Source: Duganella flavida
Lineage (GTDB): Bacteria > Pseudomonadota > Gammaproteobacteria > Burkholderiales > Burkholderiaceae_D
Assembly: GCF_009857445.1 (NCBI RefSeq)
Contig: NZ_WWCN01000007.1
Location: 62,001 to 126,000 of the forward strand
Direction of reading: 5' to 3'
Length of the DNA stretch: 64,000 nucleotides
Position numbers and translations under genes: made by a program. Numbering within the stretch: position 1 is the first letter of the stretch; every line of letters begins with the position of its first letter. The notes below the pieces were generated by a model, which saw only the letters and a list, made by a program, of their open reading frames with translations, had not been told where the DNA came from and made no database searches. Below, in pieces: positions 8,548-15,346 of the stretch.

Positions 8548-8904
8548 ATGAGCGCTACTAAATTTGAGACGATCGCCAGCTACCTGGCGGCTGTGGACGA
8601 GACCAAGGCGGGCACCCTTCGGTCTATCATTGACTTTGTCGCGGCCGAATTTCCGGCACTGAGCGTCAAGATGGCTTGGAACGTCCCGCATATTCATCGG
8701 GACGGTCAGTATGTGATGGGGCTAGCCGCATATAAGAAGCACCTGACACTTGCGCCGTGGAGCGTGTTTGTCATGGAGGACTTCAAGGACCGTCTCGCTC
8801 CACTGGTGGTGTTTAAGAATTGCTTCCAGATCCCGGTCGATTGGAAAATCGAACAGGACCTGCTGCGCGATCTGGTGCGCGCACGGCTGGCGGAGCTGGA
8901 TTAG
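8548..8904 (+). CDS. DUF1801 (YdhG-like) protein
   Basis: A 118-residue cytosolic protein with the DUF1801 pattern: an N-terminal helix (YLAAVDETKAGTLRSIIDFV), the core VKMAWNVPHIHRDGQYVMGLAAYKKHLTLAPW and a C-terminal helix. The start at 8548 is preferred over an upstream in-frame ATG at 8326 because AAGAG precedes it and the family starts there; the upstream region is occupied by the narK promoter. Some relatives are called iron-chaperone-like, but the function is unsettled. It is divergent from narK and ends two bases before the stop of the oppositely oriented PilJ-like gene. Confidence 0.8.
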   Translation: MSATKFETIASYLAAVDETKAGTLRSIIDFVAAEFPALSVKMAWNVPHIHRDGQYVMGLAAYKKHLTLAPWSVFVMEDFKDRLAPLVVFKNCFQIPVDWKIEQDLLRDLVRARLAELD

Positions 8905-8906
8905 CA

Positions 8907-9581
8907 CTAGCCCGCTGCTGCCAGCGCAGCGGCCACCATCTCATCGATCTCGCCGCTGATGTTGGACAGTACGCCCGCCACCACCGAGAACTCCTTGCCG
9001 GCCTGCCCTGCGCGCGCCGCCACGATGCGGGCGTTAAAAGCCACCATGCGCGCCTGGCGGTTGATGGTGTCAATATCCGTAATCACGCCACGCAACTGCT
9101 TCTTCATCAAGCGAGCGTGCAGCTTGGCCTGTTCTTCGTAGATGCCGGTGATTTGATTGAGAATCGCCAGCGTCGGCGTGGTGATGCTCACCAGCTCCCC
9201 CAGCAGTTCCGCGCTGTCGCTGACATCCTGCGCAATCGCGCGCAGCGTGCGCTCGGCCAGATCAGCAAACGCCGTGATGGCGCGGTCGCCTTGCAGCTTG
9301 CCGAAGTAAGCCTGCTCCAGCTCCGGGCAGAATACGCCCGGCAAGCCATCACCATCGGTCAGCAGCGATTTGTGCGCGGCGCGGAACAGCGCCAGCGTCT
9401 CTTGCGCAATCGCCGCTGCGCCGTCCTGCTGCTGCGATGCCAGCACGGCGTACAGCACCAGCCGCTGCGAGGTGAAGCGGCGACGCCCGGACAAATTAAT
9501 CAGGGCGCCGAAGACTTCTCCCGGCAGTGGTTTGCCGCCATGCGAGCCGGCGGCGGGGGCGATAGGCGCATGCATATGCAT
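8907..9581 (-). CDS. soluble PilJ/P-box-like plus chemoreceptor-tip-like protein, putative nitrate sensor
   Basis: A 224-residue protein, fourth gene of the nrt unit, 16 bases after nrtC. Residues 28-42 (INLSGRRRFTSQRL region) resemble the P-box of PilJ/NIT-type sensor domains such as NarX, NarQ and McpN, where this helix binds nitrate. Residues 62-112 continue the PilJ-like pattern (LALFRAAHKSLL, ELEQAYFG). Residues 171-205 resemble the hairpin tip of chemoreceptors (AFNARIVAARAGQAGKEFSVVA). There is no signal peptide and no membrane segment, so it should be cytosolic. Start chosen at 9581, with GGAG seven bases ahead. It could sense nitrate for the ANTAR protein encoded upstream; this role is inference. 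A degenerate cytosolic chemoreceptor is the alternative. Confidence 0.72.
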   Translation of the reverse strand: MHMHAPIAPAAGSHGGKPLPGEVFGALINLSGRRRFTSQRLVLYAVLASQQQDGAAAIAQETLALFRAAHKSLLTDGDGLPGVFCPELEQAYFGKLQGDRAITAFADLAERTLRAIAQDVSDSAELLGELVSITTPTLAILNQITGIYEEQAKLHARLMKKQLRGVITDIDTINRQARMVAFNARIVAARAGQAGKEFSVVAGVLSNISGEIDEMVAAALAAAG

Positions 9582-9597
9582 CGTATTTCTCCTTTAG

Positions 9598-10398
9598 TTA
9601 AGCGGCTTTGGCGGGATGCGCCTGTTTCCGATACAGGAATTCCAGCACCGCAGTGCGATATTCCATGTACCTGGCATCCGACGCCAGCGCCACGCGGTCG
9701 CGTGGCCGCTCCAGCTGCACATCGACGATTTCACCAATGGTGGCAGCAGGGCCGTTGGTCATCATGACGATGCGGTCGGACAGCAGCACCGCTTCATCAA
9801 CATCGTGCGTCACCATCACCACCGTGGACTTGGTGGCGGCGACAATCTTCAACAACTCATCTTGCAAGTGGGCGCGGGTCAGCGCGTCCAGTGCGCCGAA
9901 CGGTTCGTCCATCAGCAGCACTTTCGGCTCCATCGCCAGTGCACGGGCAATGCCGACGCGCTGCTTCATGCCGCCCGAGATTTCATGCGGGCGCTTGGTT
10001 TCGGCAGGCGTCAGGCCGACCAGCGCCAGCGCCGCCATGGTGCGTTCCTTCAGCTGCACTTTGGTCTCGGTGGCGCCGAACACGCGCTCCACGCCGAGGT
10101 AGATGTTTTCGTAGCAGGTCAGCCAAGGCAGCAGTGAGTGATTCTGGAACACCACCGAGCGCTCCGGCGACGGTCCGGCGATCTCGCGGTTAGCGCACAG
10201 CAGCACGCCGTCGCTGGGCTTCAGCAAACCGGCGATCAGGTTGAGCAAGGTGGACTTGCCGCAGCCCGAGTGGCCAATCAGCGTAATGAATTCGCCCTTG
10301 GCGACTTTCAGGTCGATTTCACGTAGCGCGTGGAATACACCCTTCTTGGTGTGGAATACCATCTCCACGGCTTCGATATCGATGAATTTATCTTCCAT
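9598..10398 (-). CDS. nrtC: nitrate ABC transporter ATP-binding protein
   Basis: A 266-residue ABC ATPase of the nitrate/sulfonate/taurine group that powers nitrate import with NrtB and NrtA. Walker A is GHSGCGKST (near 42-50), the signature is ISGGMKQRV (near 141), Walker B is VLLMDEPFGALD and the switch histidine lies in VTHDVDE. It has a single nucleotide-binding domain without the NrtA-like C-terminal extension of cyanobacterial NrtC, so NrtD would be an equally fair name. It starts 12 bases after nrtB and is followed by the PilJ-like gene. Confidence 0.92.
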   Translation of the reverse strand: MEDKFIDIEAVEMVFHTKKGVFHALREIDLKVAKGEFITLIGHSGCGKSTLLNLIAGLLKPSDGVLLCANREIAGPSPERSVVFQNHSLLPWLTCYENIYLGVERVFGATETKVQLKERTMAALALVGLTPAETKRPHEISGGMKQRVGIARALAMEPKVLLMDEPFGALDALTRAHLQDELLKIVAATKSTVVMVTHDVDEAVLLSDRIVMMTNGPAATIGEIVDVQLERPRDRVALASDARYMEYRTAVLEFLYRKQAHPAKAA

Positions 10399-10410
10399 GA
10401 CCGCCGCTCC

Positions 10411-11310
10411 TTAGTTGGATACTTGTTCGTAGGTGAAGGCACGGGCCAGCGCTACCAGCGCCTGTTCGAGCAGCAAACCAACCAGGCCAATGGCGCCGAT
10501 GGCGATGATGATGTGCGGGACGTTCAGGTTATTCCACTCATCCCATACCCAGAAGCCGATGCCCACGCCGCCGGTCAGCATCTCGGCAGCGACGATCACC
10601 AGCCACGCAGTGCCGATCGACAGGCGCACGCCAGTCAGCACAAATGGCAGCGCTGATGGCAGCAGGATCTTGGTCAGGATCTTCCACTCGGACAGGTTGA
10701 GCACACGGGCTACGTTCATGTAATCCTGTGGTACGCGCTGCACGCCGATGGCGGTGTTGATGATCATCGGCCAGATCGAGCAGATGAAGATCGACCAGAT
10801 CGCAGCAGGGTTGGCCGACTTGAACACCAGCAGGCCAATCGGCAGCCAGGCCAGCGGCGACACAGGTTTCAGCAGGCTGATAATGGGACTAAACATGGCG
10901 TTCACAAATTGCACGCGGCCGATCAGGAAGCCCAGTGGAATACCGACCAGCGCCGCCAGGCCGAAGCCCATGCCCACGCGCTGCAAGGATGCCAGCAGGT
11001 TCCAACCGATGCCCTGGTCGTTAGGGCTGTTGCGATAGAACGGATCGGAGAACAGTTTGATCGCTTCTTGCAGCGTGGCGGCCGGCGTCGGGAAAGTGCT
11101 GTTTTTCACAGTGATGATCTGCCAGACCAGCACCAGCAAGGCTGCGCCCAGCAGCGGCGCGATGATTTTCAACGCGGTGGCCGAGATTTTTGCACGGGCG
11201 CGCGCCGTGGTGTTGGCGGCTAGCGGACGGCGTGGGCGACGAGCCGGCTTTTCGTCAGCTGCGGCAGCGGCGACAGGTTCGGCGCTGTCAGGTTTGAGCA
11301 TGGCGTTCAT
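10411..11310 (-). CDS. nrtB: nitrate ABC transporter permease
   Basis: A 299-residue inner-membrane protein of the binding-protein-dependent permease family. The N-terminal 35 residues are basic and Ala/Arg-rich (RRPRRPLAANTTARARAK) and precede about six membrane segments. The EAA-type loop (ARVLNLSEWKILTKILLPSALP) sits near residue 205 and would contact the ATPase. It lies 15 bases after nrtA and 12 before nrtC. Family and context together support nitrate as substrate. Confidence 0.92.
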   Translation of the reverse strand: MNAMLKPDSAEPVAAAAADEKPARRPRRPLAANTTARARAKISATALKIIAPLLGAALLVLVWQIITVKNSTFPTPAATLQEAIKLFSDPFYRNSPNDQGIGWNLLASLQRVGMGFGLAALVGIPLGFLIGRVQFVNAMFSPIISLLKPVSPLAWLPIGLLVFKSANPAAIWSIFICSIWPMIINTAIGVQRVPQDYMNVARVLNLSEWKILTKILLPSALPFVLTGVRLSIGTAWLVIVAAEMLTGGVGIGFWVWDEWNNLNVPHIIIAIGAIGLVGLLLEQALVALARAFTYEQVSN

Positions 11311-11325
11311 GGCATCCTCCCGTCA

Positions 11326-12597
11326 TCAGGCTTTGATCTTGAACGAGGCGGCGAACGCTTTCGGGTTCTTGCCGTCCCACACGGAACCATCCATCATCTT
11401 CGACGTACGCAGTGGGCTCTTAGGCACCGGCGTCTTGGTCATGGTGGCGGCATCCTTGAACAGATCGATCTGATTGACCGAGGTGGCCACGGCCAGGTAG
11501 TCAGGATCATCTTTCAGCAAGCCCCAGCGGCGGTGCTGCGTCATGAACCACATGCCATCCGACAGGTAAGGGAAGTTGACCGCGCCGTCGTTGTAGAACT
11601 TCATGTGATTCGGATCGTCCCAGGTCTTGCCCAGGCCATTCTGGTAGCGGCCCATGATGCGCTGGTCGATCGCATCCTTGCTGGTGTTGACGTAGGATTT
11701 ATCGGCGATCACTTCAGCCATCTTGTTCTTGTTGGCCAGCGAGGAATCGATCCATTTGCCTGCTTCCAGAATCGCAGCCATCATGGCGCGGCAGGTGTTT
11801 GGATATTTTTTCGCGAATTCCAGCGTGGAGCCCAGCACCTTCTCCGGGTGATCCTTCCAGATTTCCTGGGTGGTAGTGGCGGTGATACCGACGCCGTCCA
11901 TGATGGCGCGGTGATTCCACGGTTCGCCTACGCAGAAGCCATCCATATTCCCGACCCGCATATTGGCCACCATTTGCGGCGGCGGCACGGTAATGACCTT
12001 GGCATCCTTCAGCGGATTGATGCCGTTGGCGGCCAGCCAGTAGTAAAGCCACATGGCGTGAGTACCGGTCGGGAAGGTTTGCGCGAAGGTGTATTCGCGT
12101 GGATCGCTACGCATCAGCTTTGCCAGCGAGGCGCCATCGACGCCGCCCTTGTCCGCTACTTTTTTCGACAGCGTGATGGCCTGGCCGTTGTTATTGAGGC
12201 CCATCAGCACCGCCATGTCCTTCTTCTGGCCGCCGATGCCCATCTGTACGCCGTAAAGCAAGCCATACAGCACATGAGCTGCGTCAAGATCACCGTTGGA
12301 CAATTTGTCGCGCACACCGGCCCACGAAGCCTCTTTGCTCAACACAAACTTGACGCCGTACTTCTTGTCGAAGCCCAGCACCGAGGCCATCACCACGGAG
12401 GCGCAGTCGGTCAGCGGGATGAAGCCGATCTTGATTTCTTCCTTCTCCGGCTTATCCGAACCTGCTGCCCAAACTCCCCCAGTCGACAAACCCAACATAC
12501 TTCCCCCCGCTACAAGACCTGCACCATGAATGATTTTTCTGCGTGTTTCGTTGACGGCTTCCGTCTTCGGTGGCGTGCCTAGTTTCTTATAGTTCAT
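11326..12597 (-). CDS. nrtA: nitrate ABC transporter substrate-binding protein
   Basis: A 423-residue periplasmic binding protein. The N-terminus carries a twin-arginine-type signal (TRRKIIHGAGLVAGG, from residue 17), so it is exported and is not the cytosolic NasS sensor, which shares the fold. Core motifs of the NrtA/CmpA family are visible (IKIGFIPLTDCASVVMA, FCVGEPWNHRAI). I placed the start at 12597 because AAAGGGATG precedes it; a longer frame to 12732 would run through the leader terminator. It is the first gene of the nrtABC-PilJ unit and lies behind an ANTAR leader and a sigma-54 promoter. Confidence 0.94.
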   Translation of the reverse strand: MNYKKLGTPPKTEAVNETRRKIIHGAGLVAGGSMLGLSTGGVWAAGSDKPEKEEIKIGFIPLTDCASVVMASVLGFDKKYGVKFVLSKEASWAGVRDKLSNGDLDAAHVLYGLLYGVQMGIGGQKKDMAVLMGLNNNGQAITLSKKVADKGGVDGASLAKLMRSDPREYTFAQTFPTGTHAMWLYYWLAANGINPLKDAKVITVPPPQMVANMRVGNMDGFCVGEPWNHRAIMDGVGITATTTQEIWKDHPEKVLGSTLEFAKKYPNTCRAMMAAILEAGKWIDSSLANKNKMAEVIADKSYVNTSKDAIDQRIMGRYQNGLGKTWDDPNHMKFYNDGAVNFPYLSDGMWFMTQHRRWGLLKDDPDYLAVATSVNQIDLFKDAATMTKTPVPKSPLRTSKMMDGSVWDGKNPKAFAASFKIKA

Positions 12598-12635
12598 GGT
12601 GCATCCCTTTTTGTAGTCGTCGATAACTATGAGCC

Positions 12636-12717
12636 AAAAAAAACGCCTACCCTCACGAAACGAATTCATGATTGGTAGACGTCGTTGTCTGGTGAGTCTT
12701 ACCGCCGTTGGCAAGAC
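12636..12717 (-). promoter_or_regulatory. ANTAR-type antitermination leader of nrtABC (P1, P2 and terminator)
   Basis: On the minus strand P1 (12696-12717) is an 8-bp stem GTCTTGCC/GGTAAGAC with loop AACGGC; P2 (12677-12690) is a 4-bp stem AGAC/GTCT with loop AACGAC, five bases further on. Both six-base loops have A1 and G4. The 3' side of P2 overlaps the 5' arm of a terminator (ACGTCTACC at 12674-12682 pairing with 12643-12651, followed by a run of seven T). The layout is the same as in the narK leader although the stem sequences differ, which supports a functional motif. Confidence 0.88.
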
Positions 12718-12750
12718 ACAGCCGCGCATCATTGCGCTTGCATACCGTTA

Positions 12751-12766
12751 TGCAATGTCCATGCCA
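12751..12766 (-). promoter_or_regulatory. sigma-54 promoter of nrtABC
   Basis: TGGCATGGACATTGCA on the minus strand has the GG and GC elements 10 bases apart, as required for RpoN. Start of transcription is expected near 12740, about 20 bases before P1 of the ANTAR leader, leaving a leader of about 143 bases. It matches the arrangement in front of narK. Confidence 0.82.
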
Positions 12767-12799
12767 GCGGATTTACAGGGAAAAAGGGGCTTTTCAGGC

Positions 12800-12835
12800 A
12801 AAATGATGCACCGCTTTTGCGCGGTGCATCATTTT
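12800..12835 (-). terminator. strong hairpin downstream of nasT
   Basis: A perfect 15-bp inverted repeat (AAAATGATGCACCGC and its complement, 6-base loop) lies 12 bases after the nasT stop. The end of the stem supplies the ATTTT tail, so it can act as a terminator in either direction. The stem also contains TGCACC and GGTGCA half-sites 10 bases apart, similar to but wider than an NtrC site, and it sits 34 bp upstream of the nrtA sigma-54 promoter. Confidence 0.7.
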
Positions 12836-12847
12836 GGGTGGGCAGTT

Positions 12848-13480
12848 TTAGCCCAGCAGGTCTTCGACGTCGAGAATACGCTGGGCCACTTCGGACAGCT
12901 TGAGGTTTTTGCTCATCGCCATGGAGCGCAGCTTCTGGTAGGCCTGTTCCTCGGTGTAGCGCTGGCGCTCCATCAGCAAGCCCTTGGCGCGTTCAATCAC
13001 CTTGCGCTCGGCCAGCTTGCTCTTGGTGTCACTGAGCTCGTCCAGCAGCTTCTGCTCGCGTTTAAACTGGGCTAGCGCCACTTGCAGCACCGGCTTGATG
13101 CGCTCTCCCTGCAGGCCGGCCACGATGTAGGCCGACACGCCCGCTTCCACGGCGGCTTCCATGCTTTCCGGGTCCTGGTCTTCGGTGAACATAACGATGG
13201 GACGGCGCTCGTCACGGGTGGCGATGACGATGTGTTCCAGCACATCGCGCGCGTCCGACTCGGCGTCGACGATGATCATATCGGGTTGCAGCTGGGCGAT
13301 GCGCTCGGGCAGGTACATGTCCGGTGGCAGCGAGGCGATGATGTCGTAGCCCGCTTCCAGCAGGCCGATGCGCAGCACCCGCGCACGTTCGGCCTGTGCA
13401 TGCAGCGACTCGTCATCCTCGTCATGGATGACGGTGTTGACAACGACGATACGCAAATTAGGCATGGCCGGCTTACGCAT
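12848..13480 (-). CDS. nasT: NasT-type ANTAR antiterminator, nitrate/nitrite regulator
   Basis: A 210-residue response-regulator-like protein. Residues 8-140 form a receiver-like domain with an Asp at 72 (MIIVDAESD) and a helical linker. Residues 155-205 form the ANTAR RNA-binding domain (KVIERAKGLLMERQRYTEEQ is the diagnostic stretch). In Azotobacter, Paracoccus and Bradyrhizobium, NasT proteins bind leader hairpins of nas operons and prevent termination. The two matching leaders in this window are the expected targets. No NasS (NrtA-like cytosolic sensor) is adjacent. It is transcribed toward nrtA but separated from it by a strong hairpin. Start could be residue 1 or the Met at residue 6; neither has a convincing ribosome binding site. 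Confidence 0.92.
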   Translation of the reverse strand: MRKPAMPNLRIVVVNTVIHDEDDESLHAQAERARVLRIGLLEAGYDIIASLPPDMYLPERIAQLQPDMIIVDAESDARDVLEHIVIATRDERRPIVMFTEDQDPESMEAAVEAGVSAYIVAGLQGERIKPVLQVALAQFKREQKLLDELSDTKSKLAERKVIERAKGLLMERQRYTEEQAYQKLRSMAMSKNLKLSEVAQRILDVEDLLG

Positions 13481-13583
13481 GGGAGTGATTCATGACTCTG
13501 CTGCAAGCAAGAATCAAACCAGTAATTTTGATGTGCATTTGCAGATTTTACGGCACAACGCACAACTCCTGCCAGACTATCCT

Positions 13584-14456
13584 CTAGCGTTGCATGCCCC
13601 AGCGGCGGATCGTCAAGGTTTCCAGTGGACGGAAAACCACGTTATCGACGATCAAGCCAATCAGGATGACGGCGGCCAAACCGGCGAACACCTTGTCGGT
13701 ATAGAGCTCATTGCGGTTCTGGAAAATGTACCAGCCGAGGCCGCCCTGGCCGGCGGTGGTGCCGAATACCAGCTCGGCCGCGATCAGGGTGCGCCAGGCG
13801 AAAGCCCAGCCGATTTTCAGGCCAGAGACGATAGATGGCAGCGCTGCCGGGACCAGGATGTGCAGTACAAAACGCAGACCGGTGAGGCCGTAGTTGCGGC
13901 CGGCCATACGCAGAGTGTCAGGCACGGACTGGAAGCCGGCGTAGGCGCCCAGCGCCAGCGGCCACAGCACGGCATGCACGATCACGAACAGCAGGCTGGC
14001 TTTGCCGAGGCCGAACCACAGCAGTGCCAGCGGCAAGAGCGCGATAGCAGGAAGCGGGTTGAACATGGCGGTCAGCGTTTCCAGCAAGTCGCGGCCGATA
14101 CGGGTTGACGCAGCCAGCGCGGTCAGGGCGAAGGCCGCAAGGATGCCGATTACATAGCCTTGCAGCAGGACGGTGAGCGAGACGCGTACACGGTCCAGCA
14201 GTTCGCCACTGGCGATTCCTTCAATGAAGGCTTGCGCGGTTTGCAGGAAGGTTGGCAACAGCAGATCGTTGGCCTGCCAGCGCGCGACGGCTTCCCACAC
14301 GGCGGCCAGCAGAGTGAGGATGACGGCCTTGCGTAGCCAGCCCTGCTGCCACAAGTTGCGCGCTAGCGGCAGCGCCGGCGCAGCAGGCCGCAGCACGGGC
14401 GGCATGACGCTATATTCGCGCTCTTGACGAATCGGCGGATCGAGAACGAGGCTCAT
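13584..14456 (-). CDS. sulfonate/taurine-type ABC transporter permease
   Basis: A 290-residue inner-membrane permease of the SsuC/TauC/NrtB family with about six hydrophobic segments and an EAA-type loop (AGRNYGLTGLRFVLHILVPAALP, near residue 190; shown only in part as a motif). Its start overlaps the ATPase stop as ATGA. The presence of a TauD-family dioxygenase at the head of the operon favours an alkanesulfonate or taurine substrate, but substrate cannot be read from the permease itself. It is followed by 100 bases without features and then nasT on the same strand. Confidence 0.88.
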   Translation of the reverse strand: MSLVLDPPIRQEREYSVMPPVLRPAAPALPLARNLWQQGWLRKAVILTLLAAVWEAVARWQANDLLLPTFLQTAQAFIEGIASGELLDRVRVSLTVLLQGYVIGILAAFALTALAASTRIGRDLLETLTAMFNPLPAIALLPLALLWFGLGKASLLFVIVHAVLWPLALGAYAGFQSVPDTLRMAGRNYGLTGLRFVLHILVPAALPSIVSGLKIGWAFAWRTLIAAELVFGTTAGQGGLGWYIFQNRNELYTDKVFAGLAAVILIGLIVDNVVFRPLETLTIRRWGMQR

Positions 14457-15346
14457 GGCGCAACCCCTCGCCCGTCATTCCCGCGCACGCGGGAATCCAT
14501 AGACCGCTTGTCCGCACGCTCAGCATAGGCACCGGCTTGCGCCGGTGCGACGGCGCCTGCGGCCGCGTCGTCCGCGCCGAACAGCAATCCATGGATGCGT
14601 TGCGAGGCCGCCTGAAACTCCGCACTGCCCGCACTCGCCAAATCAAACTGATGGCTATTCAACTCCGCCCTCACCTGCCCCGGATGCGGCGACAACAGCA
14701 AAATCCGATTCCCCACCACCAGCGCCTCCTCAATCGAATGCGTGACAAACAGCAGCGTAAAGCGCAGCTCTTCCCACAAGCGTCCCAGCTCCTCCTGCAT
14801 CTTGCGCCGTGTGAGCGCATCAAGCGCCGCAAACGGCTCGTCCATCAACAGCACCTCCGGCTGCATCGCCAGCGCGCGCGCAATCGCCACCCGCTGCTTC
14901 ATGCCGCCTGACAGCGTGTGCGGATGCGCATTCTCAAATCCGCTGAGGCCCACCTTGGCTATCCAATGCATGGCCCGCTCGGCCGCCTCGTGACGACTCA
15001 CACGCTTAGTCATCAGCAGCGGGAACATCACGTTCTCCTTCACCGTCTTCCAAGGCGGCAGCTGGTCGAACTCCTGGAACACCACGATGCGATCCGGTCC
15101 AGGCCCGCGCACCTCCTCGCCATTGATCGAGATACTGCCCGCCGCTGGCTTGATGAAGCCCGCTGCCGCCTTCAACAAGGAAGACTTGCCGCAACCCGAA
15201 GGCCCGAGCAGCACAAAGCGATCACCGCGATACACATCGAAGCTGACGTCGTGCGTGGCGCGCGTGCCGCCGTATTCGAGGCTCACGCCATCGGCACGCA
15301 GCAGCGGTGCGATGCCGCCGGTAGGGCTGACGACCTGCAGGCTCAT
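14453..15346 (-). CDS. sulfonate/taurine-type ABC transporter ATP-binding protein with repeat-derived tail
   Basis: A 297-residue ABC ATPase: Walker A GPSGCGKSS, signature LSGGMKQRV, Walker B VLLMDEPFAALD, switch His in VTHSIEE. Family members end near residue 260; here about 35 extra residues (from APAQAGAYAE to SMDSRVRGNDG) are the translation of a palindromic DNA repeat at 14477-14548. The stop and the start of the permease overlap (ATGA), so the repeat lies exactly at the gene junction without breaking coupling. The start likewise overlaps the binding-protein stop (ATGA). Function as the energy module of a sulfonate or taurine importer is inferred from family and neighbours. Confidence 0.9.
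   Translation of the reverse strand: MSLQVVSPTGGIAPLLRADGVSLEYGGTRATHDVSFDVYRGDRFVLLGPSGCGKSSLLKAAAGFIKPAAGSISINGEEVRGPGPDRIVVFQEFDQLPPWKTVKENVMFPLLMTKRVSRHEAAERAMHWIAKVGLSGFENAHPHTLSGGMKQRVAIARALAMQPEVLLMDEPFAALDALTRRKMQEELGRLWEELRFTLLFVTHSIEEALVVGNRILLLSPHPGQVRAELNSHQFDLASAGSAEFQAASQRIHGLLFGADDAAAGAVAPAQAGAYAERADKRSMDSRVRGNDGRGVAP
14477..14548. repeat. palindromic repeat element (double hairpin) inside an ABC ATPase gene
   Basis: Two perfect hairpins flank a 32-base spacer: ATTCCCGCG/CGCGGGAAT at 14477-14496 and GCACCGGC/GCCGGTGC at 14529-14548. The first has the ATTCCCGCG...CGCGGGAAT form typical of dispersed extragenic palindromes in many beta- and gammaproteobacteria. A related element lies between dnaK and dnaJ. 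It is translated in frame as the C-terminus of the ATPase. Confidence 0.8.

Noticed and set aside
8326..8904. Longer start for the DUF1801 gene
   Set aside because: The extra 74 codons cover the sigma-54 promoter and NtrC-like sites of narK and match no family; the start at 8548 gives the usual length.
8907..9581. PilJ-like protein as an ordinary chemoreceptor
   Set aside because: It has no membrane segment or HAMP domain and only a short, degenerate signalling hairpin; a true chemoreceptor is present at 35222-36868 for comparison.
11326..12597. NrtA-like protein as the NasS sensor for the ANTAR regulator
   Set aside because: It carries a twin-arginine-type export signal and is the first gene of an ABC transporter unit, so it is the periplasmic transport protein and not the cytosolic sensor.
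12800..12835. Perfect palindrome as a canonical NtrC site
   Set aside because: The half-sites are 10 bases apart instead of 5; its position 12 bases after nasT and its length fit a terminator better. It is kept as a terminator with a note.
14477..14548. Repeat as part of an insertion sequence or CRISPR
   Set aside because: There is a single double-hairpin unit with no spacer array, no transposase and no target duplication.
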